Shown in pieces: positions 35,901-41,105 of a stretch of 64,000 nucleotides of DNA (positions are counted from its first letter, which is position 1; every line of letters starts with the position of its first letter). Location: the NCBI RefSeq assembly GCF_900104455.1, contig NZ_FNHB01000001.1, positions 992,001 through 1,056,000 of the forward strand. The letters run 5' to 3'. Origin of the DNA: Dendrosporobacter quercicolus. GTDB lineage: Bacteria > Bacillota > Negativicutes > DSM-1736 > Dendrosporobacteraceae. The translations under genes were made by a program, and so were the position numbers. The notes beneath the pieces are model-generated. The model saw only the letters and a program-made list of their open reading frames with translations, was not told where the DNA came from and made no database searches.

Positions 35901-38900
35901 AAATAAATATCCTTCACGCCAAAAGGCAGAAAACCGCCGCCAATAGCTCCGATTAAGGGGACCACGGCCTGAAAGGCACTGTTAGTAATTAGCGGATGCA
36001 AAGCATAATCATGAATTTCCTGCAGAGAGGCTTCCTGCAAAGCAATCCTTGCCAGCACCTGCTCCTTTCCTGTATAAAGCCGGGTGATTGTCTTGAAGCT
36101 GTCGCCCAGGGCAACGGCGGGATTGGCCGAATAAATCTGCTCCGGGTGCTGAAATTCTTCTAAAGCGGCTTTCACCGTTTCTATATCGATGGATTGGCTT
36201 TCGCAAGCGGCTTTTTGCAATTGCCCGGTAGCGGTAAGCTCCCAGGCTGTTGCCGCCGTCTCACGATACCTGACCTCGAAATCAATCGTACTTCCGGTTT
36301 GTACCGGCTCAACCAGAACCTCAATCTGCCGGCCCGGTTTCAGTTCAATGGCTTTTACAAAGCTCAGCCGGTGCAGTCGGACGCTGTTTTCCCATGGAAA
36401 GAGCTTAAAAAAGGCGTTGATTGCCAGACTGCCGTGAGTCACGCCGATCAGCACCTGCTCGCCAAAGACGGTATGGTCTTTGAGATATGGCTCATCATAG
36501 GCGTATCGCTCAGGTTCAATTTGCCCCTGCTCCTCCAGGGTTGGCGGCGGGAGTCCTTCCCGGCTTGAAAAGGCACTGCTGCTGCCGTTCAGCCAGTAGC
36601 GTTCCTTGGCAAAGGGATAGGTCGGCAGGCTGCAGCGCCGGGGTTTGTCATCGCCATACAGCAGGCTCCAGTCTACGTTCAGCCCTTTCACCCATAATTC
36701 CGCGGCTTTTTTAAGCTCCTTTTTTCGCAGCAAGGCGGCTACGGTGGCTTCCTCCGCTGCACTGACCTCCCTGCTGCTTCCATGAGCCGTCAGAACCTCC
36801 GCCGGCGAATTTTGCTCAACAAACCCGGCGATCGCCTGGAGCAAGCTCTCTCTGCCCGCCGCCAAAACAGCGAGCCGGTAGTCCATTGCTTCGCGGCTTA
36901 CCTGTAAAGTATAGGCAACATCCGCCAGTGCAAGATCCGGATTGGCTTCCAGGCAATCCTTCATGCTTTGTGCATAAACTTTCAATTGCTCCTGGCTTTT
37001 GGCCGACAATACAAATACGGCCGGATCACCGGCATTGACTGCCGCCGGTGCTCTGACGGCGGCTTTTGGAATATATTCTTCCAGGACAATATGGGCATTT
37101 GTTCCGCTAAAGCCAAAGGAACTGACCCCGGCGCGCCGGGGCGCATTCGGGGCAGTATCCCAGGGCAGCAAAGCGGTATTGACGAAAAATGGAGAATCAG
37201 CAAAATTAAAATGCTCATTAGGGTTTGTAAAATGCAATGTCGGCGCCAGTTTTTTATACCGCATGGACAACAATATTTTTTGAATGCCGGCGATACCGGA
37301 AGCTGCTGCGGTATGGCCGATATTGGTTTTGACCGAACCTATGGCGCAAAAATTCTGTTGCGCCGTCTTCTCTTTAAACACCGTGGATAAAGCCTCTAAT
37401 TCGATGAGATCCCCCAGCTTCGTCCCTGTTCCATGCATTTCAATATAACTAATGCCGGCCGGATCTATTTGATATTTATTATATATTTCCCGCGCCAATT
37501 CAATCTGGCTGTTCCTGCTGGGAGCAGTAATCCCGTTTGTTTTACCGTTCTGATTGATTCCTGAGCCAATGATCAGGCCATGAATTACATCCCGGTCGTC
37601 CTCGGCGTCCTGCAATCGCTTTAATACCAGCGCTCCCACACCTTCTCCGGGCACAAAGCCATTGGCGCTATTGTCAAAGGCTTTGCACCGGCCGTCCGGC
37701 GACAGCATCCCGGCCGCGCACATCGCGAGATAAGACTCCGGCAGCAGGTATAGACTGACACCGCCAACCAGCGCCAGATCAAGCTCTCTGTTCAATAAGG
37801 CCTGGCAGGCGAAATGGGTGGCCACCAAAGAGGAAGAGCAGGCTGTATCGATGGGAATTGCCGATCCCTTCAGATTCAGAAAATACGGAATGCGGGCCGC
37901 CGCAATCGCAAAACTGTTGCCGGTTGTATTCAGCCGGGCCAGCGGGTGATTATAGAGCAGCAGGCCATACTCATTGCTCATAATCCCAAGATAGACACCG
38001 CATTTTTTGTTGCTCAGCGCCGGGCGGGTCAGACCTGCGTCCTCAAAGGCTTTATAGCCTTCCTGCAGGAAAATGCGGTGCTGCGGGTCGATCGCTGCGG
38101 CTTCCGCTGGGGAAATATGAAAAAACAATGGATCAAAGCATTCGATATCCTCCAGCATGCCCATCCATTTGCAAACCATTTTTCCCGTACCGGCCGGGCT
38201 TGGCTCATAGTATTGGTCCACAGCCCAGCGATCGTCAGGAATTTCCCGCACCGAGTTTTTCGCCCGGACCAGATTGGCCCAATATTGTTCCAGATTAGCC
38301 GCCCCGGGATACCGGCCCGACATACCGACAATAGCGATAGCTTCCTTGCCTGATATAAAATGCGCCGGATGCAGGACTGCATTGACCGGCTGCGGCTCGC
38401 CCGGGCGCTGGGCCTGCCCTGTGGCCAAAGGCAACGGAAGAGGCTTTTGCTTTCCGGCGGAAGGAAGCGCGGCCAATGTTCCGGCGGCGGCAGGGGCTGC
38501 TCCCTGGTCGGGCAATTGGCCGGCTAGGAAGCCGGCGAACTCGCTAAGGCTTGGATAATCATAGAGTTTTGCCGCCGTAATTGAGGTTCCGTACCGGTCG
38601 TTGATGACCTTAATCCATTCCACGCCGATGACGGAATCCAGCCCCATATCCGTAAAATTTTTATCCGCTTCGACATCGCTCCGCTTCATGTACAAAATTT
38701 CTGCTACGCTTGCCGCCAGTTCTTCCTGCAGGGTTTCCGCCAGGTTTTTTCTGCCGGCCGCCTGTTCAGAGCCGCTGCTATTTCCGGTTGGGGGAAGCAG
38801 AACGGCGGTCGAAGCTAACGTGATGGATTGACGGGCCCCTCTTGCCTGCTGACTTGACGGAGCTTGGCCATCCTGACAATACCGCAATGAAATGCCGCTC

Positions 38901-39091
38901 GGTTTGCCTGACCGGAAGTTTTCAACCTCAATCTTCCGTACTTCATTGCAGTCTGAACGTTCAACCGCCGGGACCGTCACGGCGGCCGGATCATTTTGCG
39001 TTTGCAGCTGGCGGATTAAGGCCACTGCCTCGCTTTTTGACAGGCGCTTATTTTTTGCTTCGCCAATAATATATTCCAGAATGGCCTTCAT
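20972..39091 (-). CDS. Trans-AT modular polyketide synthase, gene B
   Basis: Cytosolic PKS of about 6039 residues. Order: N-terminal docking helices 1-34, beta-branching ACP 111-194, KS 246-678, DH-like enoyl isomerase/shift domain 851-1116, ACP 1135-1216, KS 1268-1701, DH 1881-2168, KR 2188-2591, C-methyltransferase 2681-3034, ACP 3071-3158, KS0 3216-3656, DH 3831-4129, ACP 4169-4256, KS 4294-4746, KR 4938-5371, ACP 5438-5530, KS 5553-5986, then a short acidic/aromatic tail. The ORF opens at an ATG at 39124 with no clear Shine-Dalgarno sequence. The in-frame ATG at 39091 has GGGAGGG six bases upstream and begins MKAILEYI, matching the start of a docking helix, so I place the start there. The gene begins 38 nt after the gene C stop and ends 5 nt before gene A, so the three form one transcription unit. 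Both ends are split modules. Confidence 0.97.
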   Translation of the reverse strand: MKAILEYIIGEAKNKRLSKSEAVALIRQLQTQNDPAAVTVPAVERSDCNEVRKIEVENFRSGKPSGISLRYCQDGQAPSSQQARGARQSITLASTAVLLPPTGNSSGSEQAAGRKNLAETLQEELAASVAEILYMKRSDVEADKNFTDMGLDSVIGVEWIKVINDRYGTSITAAKLYDYPSLSEFAGFLAGQLPDQGAAPAAAGTLAALPSAGKQKPLPLPLATGQAQRPGEPQPVNAVLHPAHFISGKEAIAIVGMSGRYPGAANLEQYWANLVRAKNSVREIPDDRWAVDQYYEPSPAGTGKMVCKWMGMLEDIECFDPLFFHISPAEAAAIDPQHRIFLQEGYKAFEDAGLTRPALSNKKCGVYLGIMSNEYGLLLYNHPLARLNTTGNSFAIAAARIPYFLNLKGSAIPIDTACSSSLVATHFACQALLNRELDLALVGGVSLYLLPESYLAMCAAGMLSPDGRCKAFDNSANGFVPGEGVGALVLKRLQDAEDDRDVIHGLIIGSGINQNGKTNGITAPSRNSQIELAREIYNKYQIDPAGISYIEMHGTGTKLGDLIELEALSTVFKEKTAQQNFCAIGSVKTNIGHTAAASGIAGIQKILLSMRYKKLAPTLHFTNPNEHFNFADSPFFVNTALLPWDTAPNAPRRAGVSSFGFSGTNAHIVLEEYIPKAAVRAPAAVNAGDPAVFVLSAKSQEQLKVYAQSMKDCLEANPDLALADVAYTLQVSREAMDYRLAVLAAGRESLLQAIAGFVEQNSPAEVLTAHGSSREVSAAEEATVAALLRKKELKKAAELWVKGLNVDWSLLYGDDKPRRCSLPTYPFAKERYWLNGSSSAFSSREGLPPPTLEEQGQIEPERYAYDEPYLKDHTVFGEQVLIGVTHGSLAINAFFKLFPWENSVRLHRLSFVKAIELKPGRQIEVLVEPVQTGSTIDFEVRYRETAATAWELTATGQLQKAACESQSIDIETVKAALEEFQHPEQIYSANPAVALGDSFKTITRLYTGKEQVLARIALQEASLQEIHDYALHPLITNSAFQAVVPLIGAIGGGFLPFGVKDIYFRKSGRLEQCWLLVKLVKNSGEMIVFDADVVNDQSQVVAQFSGCSLKRLRSGDEIPAAEPLSEFAGFHQPAPNTAGLSFKIQKYLTKKLSKVVPDPAKLVNLEVNLMDLGLESYQLVAVAGEIEQDLNIELYPTLFFEYPSLKDLTAFFSREHQHSFAQLSGSEAKQPLVSTPAEIFPTQTAPEPLPPGRVRPPALSAATASAGLIRDDIAVIGMNGLFPGASNLGQFWQNLRDKKDVIREIPPDHWDYRPWYDRSPEAKDKTYCKWGGFINDVAKFDAGFFNISPREAEWMDPQLRLLLQIIYATAEDAGRINQLRGTDTGVFVGVCSHDYADKMAELNLPVDPYMGTGNAQTVIANRISFLFDLTGPSIAVDTACSSSLFALHYACHALRNRECGMAFVAGANLLLSSWHYRYFASLGALSPTGRCHTFDAAADGYVPGECIAGILLKPLRQAQTDGDHIYAVVKGSAALHGGYTPSFTAPSVDGEENVIVKAWQDAGINPETISYIEAHGTGTKLGDPIEINSMKKAFQRFTQRQQFCAIGSVKANIGHTEGAAGIAGILKVILQMKHRQIPTLPRFHTLNSYIQLDQSALYLNRETEEWKKPADGPRRAGISSFGMAGTYAHIVLEEYADPQPPPIAITPQNPAIIVLSARSRDRLKAQARQLLSALQAQQYSDRDLADMAYTLQLGREAMEERLGLLAGSSAELSEKLNRYLEDQEDMEDVYQGQVKNHHETLAVFAADEDMPKLIDTWLSKGKYAKLLALWVKGLSFDWSKLYGEPKPRRISLPTYPFGGERYWLDETGGQAAGGPAATPAAYLHPLLHQNTSDLTAQRFSSTFTGNEFFLTDHVVKGRRVLPGVAYLEMARAAVEQAAGVRAASGAGIRLKNVVWTRPVVVDEQPVPVEIRLYPEDSGEISYEIYSDCAAAGPVVHSQGMAALDASAAAQTLDLPALRAECSLASFSPARCYEAFQAMAIDYGPSHQGLAAVWVGQGQVLAKLSLPSVSFRPQEAFVLHPGMLDSALQAAIGLLLVSGNRPDSPLLPFALEELELSGPCQPVMWALLRFNDGRGEQVRKFDIDLGDEQGRILVRLRGLSSRVLEGDIPAGKAPQAVPFQTSPGEITDGNVLLTPVWNPVPLEKGQVLPAPADKLVIAGGTKDLNELLRQCYPQAHLLELRPGDSSAEIAQKLAAHGFVDHLMWIAPGNPLGSLADDAVIEEQEQGVLRIFRTMKALLSLGYSGRDLAWTLVTIQAQPVYPGEPVNPTHAGLHGFIGSVAKEYPNWKIRLIDLEAGGDWPLEDIFTLPADPQGNAWLYRSREWHRQQLIPLSRPAIDRTLYQTGGVYVVIGGAGGIGEAWSEYMIRAYQAQIIWIGRRGKDQTIQAKLDRLSGLGPAPHYIAADASDRQALEQAVEAIKERYAKINGVVHAAIVLADKSLAKMEEENFRAALAAKVAVSVRIAQACKAEPLDFVLFFSSIAVFAKSAGQSNYAAGCTFKDAFASQLSREWPCAVKVMNWGYWGSTGIVAAQPYQERMEQLGLGSIEPAEAMAALEALLAGPLNQMALLKAIKPVTVLEGINARERIIVYPDTAAPPVSGIKSRIPGTGTEVRRIQSRVDSESKEFDRFLCRLLWGQLQSMGLFTEPNTAPDDLKARAGLRSLYHRWLDESIAVLSRNGYLSRDGERCSVMDTAPVDMDAVWQEWELKKDAWLENPGTKARVILAEAALRALPEILTGRVPATEILFPASSLQLVEGIYKGNLVADYFNEVLADTLTAYLQERLEQDSAAQIKILEIGAGTGGTSAMVFQKLQPYREHIREYCYTDISQAFLLHAQQEYGPENPYLTYRIFNVAAPFNGQNISPGGYDVVIAANVLHATRNIRQTLRNAKTALKKNGLLLLNEISGKALFAHLTFGLLEGWWLYEDTALRLPGCPGLAAETWRTVLGSEGFGTLLFPASGAHELGQQIIAAVSDGVVRQQRQPADKVSVRPAAKTPAAEQTSKTGLPLAAKGVTQEWLRAESTAYIQKLAAETLKIPVDKIDSAEPLEKYGIDSILVVQLTNQLSKVMADIHSTLFFEYQTIDALVEHFLKTRPDSLLALTGLNELKGQSLAEREFAGDHEAVAQPLPARSRRPPGKPGRFLRPERPESDASALRPDRDQDIAVIGLAGRYPGAGTIPEFWRNLRAGKDCIVEIPRDRWDHRLYFDQDKGKPGKTYCRWGGFIEGMDQFDPLFFNISPREAELMDPMDRLFLETVWQLLENAGYTRDTLARQYQSRVGVYAGAMFQQYHAFAADAAHEAAIAVSSYSSIVNRVSHYFNFQGPSVAVDTMCSSSGQAVHMACQSLLRGDCRLAIAGGVNLSIHPRKYLGLSQAQLLGSHEGSRSFGAGDGYLPAESVGAVLLKPLDKAIEDRDSILAVIKSTAANHGGHTSGFAVPSLHGQAQLIAEHFKHAGVHPRSISYVEAAANGSALGDAIEVAGLNKAFRQFTADQQFCAIGSVKSNIGHPEAASGIAQLTKVILQLQHQQLVPSIKTEPQNPDIQFAGTPFYLQRELQEWKRPVARIEGREHEFPRRATVSSYGAGGSNAHLIVEEYIPLRQEPAPAAHSPQIVIFSAKNSGRLQAMIEQMLAFVEQQNAFSLPDLAYTLQIGREEMNARAAMVVKTRAELLQGLRECQTLMKDGSQAATAIPVFTGQAADDADVNKLLSGQAGETVIQTLLAENKLEKIALYWAQGCKIPWESLHAGTAVRRIALPAYPFARNRYWVPAPAHEATAAGAIQPLLHQNTSDLFEQRFSSTFTGREFFLRDHRVQGRLVLPGVACLEMARAAVAQAAGVLQTSPPRLRLKHIVWVHPLVVDQQAAQVHIGLFPEETGEIAFEIYSQTDAGEAGRMVHCQGTAALGGVEEAPAVNLKALQAECSQTGLNSGQCYQAYRAVGLDLGPGFQGVEAIYAGAGQALGKLSLPAAVADTLEQFVLHPSMLDSSLHVSLGLMAGAVQALETGGVALAQLSIPFTLQELEVLGKCTAAMWSLVRYSAGGKAGDSVLKLDVDLCDEQGRVCVRMKGFSPRVLEGSAGSGAALSRNPDAGEARVIVGAGGDSAALPPKEAPVWTSTRTVAGGLADQVEAALVQTVAALLKIRLEDLNTATKLNEYGFNSIAFIELAKQLNRQYQLSLMPTIFFEHPTIAGLAKHLAAEHQAALAARFAAPAGAVGQAAAEEAANSPPGTGRRSRFAKAAAPAGPEPVRPEPVAIVGISGKFPLAGDLDQFWENLVSGKHCISEIPRERWDWREYYGDPATEANKTNSKWGGFIDGIDEFDPLFFGISPREAEFMDPQQRLMMTYIWKAIEDAGYSAQSLSGTKTAIFAGTAASGYGGLLAKANAAIEGYTATGAVPSVGPNRMSYFLNIHGPSEPIETACSSSLVALHRAVSAIAGGSCEMAIAGGVNTIVTPEYYISFSKAGMLSPDGKCRPFSDQANGYVRGEGVGMLFLKKLATAQRDGDHIYAVIRGSAENHGGRANSLTAPNPKAQAELLCEAYQKAGIDPRSVGYIEAHGTGTELGDPIEVNGLKSAFRELYRAAGDPQVADGQCGLGSVKGNIGHLELAAGVAGVLKVLLQLKHKTLVKSLHADTVNPYIRLQDSPFYIVQETKEWEALQDAQGNDLPRRAGVSSFGFGGVNAHVVIEEYIAPQQEPAMMAGAPQQPAMIVLSAKTKERLQEQARQLLTAIQARQYAGINLADMAYTLQVGREAMEERLGFLVDSVQELAEKLDSFATGPAGGGSRYSGQVKRNQDTLNVLAADEDMAAIIDIWISKGKYAKLLDLWVKGLNFDWNKLYGGNKPRRISLPTYPFARERYWVPAAGSQSGSSAAADPAGSLQFLPPEQAGEVQAVEWAAQQAVGPVQRAESFLRKHWEICSAVPTRQLQRTIAIFTTPETKELADRLAQYLPQSRLCAIDDPAFLFRQSEQEWLSYDGCIDLTGCGQEQHAALDWLAWLQQLIEHGHKDGLVLLGVTKGLETYRNTAVNLSGATRAGLYRMLQSEYRHLRSRHMDVERAMDDDTLARQIAAEFHLDSRDAEVCYREGRRYRAVLAPVQVFDGGREVLDFPEGHVLWITGGTRGLGYLCAEHFVRRHGVKRLVLTGRERMPPREQWASYRENTPLARKIKAVQALEAHGAQVEVLSVPLTDPAAVRLSLQEIKARWGPIGGLLHCAGLSDRENPAFIRKSAAGIEQVLAPKTAGLASLYQTFLEEPLQFFVLFSSVSAIIPALAAGQSDYAMANAYMDYFAEANSHSSPIVSIEWPNWQETGMGEVKSKAYRQTGLLSHTNAEGLQFLDRILSGQAGPVILPAVVDPALWRPAGLMQSTISKDAAAPRPMERPDARPPQNADDLLQAVQAWLVSLFSRELKLERGKWEADVPFQEYGMDSILLAQVITRMDRELRTISLEPSVLLEYPTLGSLAAYLTQTYPEAMAALFAIEEVTEKGAEPSTGGQPASPANHSSPDGHKDRIAVVGIACHFPDAGNIQEYWDNLRSGKDSMREVPTSRWDWEKYYDARPFEAGKSISKWGAFIDGIENFDPDYFKIPASLAPQIDPLQRQWLEVSAEALADAGYGKKDLWGKRVGVFAGARSANFIAKLKKKDKGWVTGVGQNFIAVHLAHVYNFTGPNMVVDAACASALTAIHLAVKSLQNGEAEIALAGGVDILLDEQVFVGLSAAGILSPDGRCKTFDAGADGIGLGEGCGVLVLKPLHKAIQDDNKIYGVIDGSALNSDGNTMGVTTPNPEAQQALIKTVVTAAGVSPETISYVETHGTGTLIGDPIELRALTRVFAEHTAKKQFCGVGSVKSNIGHLLSAAGAAGMIKVLLAITRQELPPTLHCATPNPRFNFAESPFYPVQNAKKWTSENGILRAGVSAFGLGGNNAHLIVSNEGIPATHKATLKSRGNKISFQRQRCWPEEAAAFNNDPAQETFILPEQDEVHEFNEFFNIEEV
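20975..22435 (-). other. PKS split module M9, upstream half: KS with acidic C-terminal tail
   Basis: The KS (21135-22435) has DAACASA, THGTGTLIGDP and KSNIGHLLSAAG. It is not followed by the usual post-KS processing domains. The protein ends about 50 residues later in an acidic and aromatic tail, including EQDEVHEFNEFFNIEEV. Gene A starts with a DH, so this is a KS//DH junction. Such junctions in trans-AT PKSs are known to be held by a short C-terminal linear motif binding a DH docking (DHD) surface (gladiolin-type); this tail is a candidate for that motif. Confidence 0.85.
22505..26210 (-). other. PKS module M8: KS-KR-ACP
   Basis: The KS (24855-26210) has ETACSSS, AHGTGTELGDP and KGNIGHLELAAG. 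The KR (22980-24280) has TGGTRGLG, FSSVSA and SDYAMANAY. Its AGLSDREN replaces the Asp motif of B-type KRs, suggesting the opposite stereochemistry (A-type). This KR and its structural half are divergent from the others in the window. The ACP (22505-22780) has GMDSILLA. Predicted outcome: a beta-hydroxy intermediate. Confidence 0.88.
26325..29445 (-). other. PKS module M7: non-elongating KS0-DH-ACP
   Basis: The KS (28125-29445) keeps the nucleophile in DTMCSSSGQ and the second His in KSNIGHPEAASG. The universally conserved HGTGT has become AANGS; the catalytic His is Ala at 28526-28528. Such KS0 domains can accept and pass on a chain but cannot decarboxylate malonyl-ACP. The DH (26705-27600) is intact (DHRVQGRLVLPG, MLDSSLH), and the ACP (26325-26585) has GFNSIAF. 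Together with M6 this looks like a dehydrating bimodule, although M6 already has an intact DH. Confidence 0.88.
29620..35290 (-). other. PKS module M6: KS-DH-KR-C-methyltransferase-ACP
   Basis: The KS (33990-35290) has DTACSSS, AHGTGTKLGDP and KANIGHTEGAAG. The DH (32590-33450) has DHVVKGRRVLPG and LLD-equivalent MLDSALQ. The KR (31320-32530) has IGGAGGIGEA, FFSSIAV and SNYAAGCTF. The C-MT (29990-31050) has the SAM-binding LEIGAGTGGTSA and NVLHATRN and is expected to methylate the alpha carbon. The ACP (29620-29880) has GIDSILVV. This is the only methyltransferase in the window. Predicted outcome: alpha-methyl, with ketoreduction and probably dehydration here or in M7. Confidence 0.9.
35445..38355 (-). 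other. PKS module M5: KS-DH*(enoyl isomerase/shift-like)-ACP
   Basis: The KS (37060-38355) has DTACSSS, MHGTGTKLGD and KTNIGHTAAASG. The DH-fold domain (35745-36540) keeps the His in DHTVFGEQVLIG, but the Pro of HxxxGxxxxP is Ile. The Asp of DxxxQ is Asn (ITNSAFQ). His kept, Asp to Asn and Pro lost is the pattern described for enoyl isomerase or double-bond-shift domains; pyran synthases are a second possibility. The absence of a KR favours the shift type. The ACP (35445-35690) has GLESYQLV. The KS looks fully catalytic, so how its beta-keto product is reduced without a KR is unexplained. Confidence 0.8.
38510..39091 (-). other. PKS split module M4, downstream half: docking helices plus beta-branching ACP
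   Basis: Residues 1-34 contain MKAILEYIIGEAKNK followed by LSKSEAVALIRQL, which resembles the C-terminal segment of gene C and would pair with it. After a linker of about 75 residues rich in Ser, Gly and Ala comes an ACP (38510-38760) with GLDSVIGVEW, again with Trp at +6. The KS at the end of gene C and this ACP form one beta-branching module. No ER follows here, unlike the other two beta-branch sites. Confidence 0.85.
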
Positions 39092-39128
39092 TGTATCCCT
39101 CCCAAATTTCGCCTCCAGTGACATCCGT

Positions 39129-41105
39129 CTAATTCATGATTTTTCCAATGGCGTCATCCACACTTAATGTATCATTGATCACTTCATCAATGAGCTGTTC
39201 ATATAACGCGTCATTCTCCTGCAGGGCATTGGGCTGCGGTGAGGAACCGGCGCTGGTTTGACTGGTTTTCTTCAGCCAATAATGCTCCCTGGCAAAAGGA
39301 TAGGTCGGTAAGCTCATCCGTTGAGGTTTGGCATCGCTATACAGCTTGTTCCAGTCCAGGTTTAGGCCCTTGACCCAAAGCTCCAGCAATTTTCTATATT
39401 TTCCTTTACTGATCCAGGCATCCATGATTTTCGCCATATCTTCATCGTCCGCAAGCACACGCAAGGCAGCTTTATTGCTTTTGACCTGCCCCCGGTACAG
39501 AGCCTCAATGCTCTCCTCGCCAGCCACGAACTGCTGTAGCTTTTCTTCCAGTTCATTGACAGACCCCGCCAGAAAACCCAGGCGTTCTTCCATGCTTTCG
39601 CGACCTACCTGGAGCGTATAGGCCAAATTCGCCAGATTTACCCCGGATTGCACCTGAATCGCAGACAACAGCCGCCGTGCCTGTTCCTTAAGCTGTTCTT
39701 CATTCCTGGCCGACAGCACAACCAGAGCGGGGCTTTGCGCGGTAATCCTGACAGACTCTGTTTCCGGTTCCGGTGAAATGTATTCTTCCAGCACGACATG
39801 CGCGTTAACGCCCCCCGCCCCAAAGGAGGAAATGCCGGCCCGCCGCGGATACTCACGGGCTTGTCCATCAATTTCAACTACCGGCCGTTGCCAGTCCGCA
39901 AGTTCTTGCTGAACGGCAAATGGCGTTTGTTCAAACTGAATGTTGGCATTCAAACTCCGGGCGTGCAGGCTTGGGGCAATTTTTTGGTGTTTCATTTGCA
40001 GGACAATTTTAGTCAGTCCCGCAATCCCCGCCGCAGCCTCCAGATGCCCAATATTCGATTTTACAGACCCCAGAGCGCAAAATCCGTTATCCGGCGTATT
40101 TTTGCGGAAGGCCTGGGTAAGTCCGGTGATTTCAATTGGATCGCCCAGCGTCGTCCCTGTCCCGTGGGCTTCAATGCAGCTGATTGTCCGGGCATCAATT
40201 CCGGCTTTATCCAGAGCCGCCCGGATGACGTCTCCCTGGGCGGTGGGATTTGGCACCATATAGCCGTTGGTTTTACCGCCATGATTGACACTGGTTCCCC
40301 GAATGACAGCATAAATATGATCCCCATCGGCAACCGCCCCGGACAGGCGTTTAAGCAAAACGCAGCCGACCCCTTCACCGGGTACGAAGCCGTTTCCGCC
40401 CTCGCCGAAGCTTTTGCATTGTCCGTCCGTCGAAAGCATTTGCACTGCACAGAGACGGCGATAGCTGGCAGGATGAAGATACAAATTCACTCCGCCGGCA
40501 ATGGCCATTTCACACTCTTGATGCTGAAGATGTTCACACGCTTCATGGATGGCCGTCAAGGAGGAGGAGCACATAGTATCGACCGGCATGCTGGGCCCCT
40601 GTAAATTTAAGAGATAGGAAATCCGGTTGGCTACCGAGCCAAATGAAGTTTGCGGAAATACTTTTTCGTCATGTTTCCATAAATCAGGTCCGTATAAATC
40701 AAAGCCGGTCTTGGTAATTCCCGCAAAAACACCGATCCGGCGGTGATAGCGGGCGGCCAGCTGCTCCCTGGTGTAGCCGGCGTCCTCCAGCACTTCCCAG
40801 CAAGCTTCAATAAACAGCCGTTCCTGCGGGTCCATACTCATCGTTTCCCGCGGCGACATATTGAAAAAGAGCGGATCAAAATCCGCAAACCCGTCAATAA
40901 AGCCGCCCCATTTGCAATAGCTTTTTCCCTGCGTCACGGCTTTATGAGGGTCAGGATGAAAAAAGCCGTCCAGAGACCAACGCTCTGCGGGAATTTCGGT
41001 GATGCAATTCTTGCCGTTTTTTAAGTTCTCCCAATATTCACCAGGGTTTTTTGCCTGCGGATAACGCCCGCTCAGGCCAATGATGGCGATGGGTTCCCGT
41101 GTTCC
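39129..41105 (-). other. PKS split module M4, upstream half: KS plus C-terminal docking segment
   Basis: The KS (39770-41105) has DTMCSSS, AHGTGTTLGDP and KSNIGHLEAAAG. After the post-KS linker (YPFAREHYW) the protein ends in a short helical segment, YEQLIDEVINDTLSVDDAIG (about 39139-39205), with no ACP. The matching ACP opens gene B. Paired short helices with an LS-x-x-(D/E)-A motif are typical of four-helix-bundle (4HB) docking domains of trans-AT PKSs. Confidence 0.85.
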
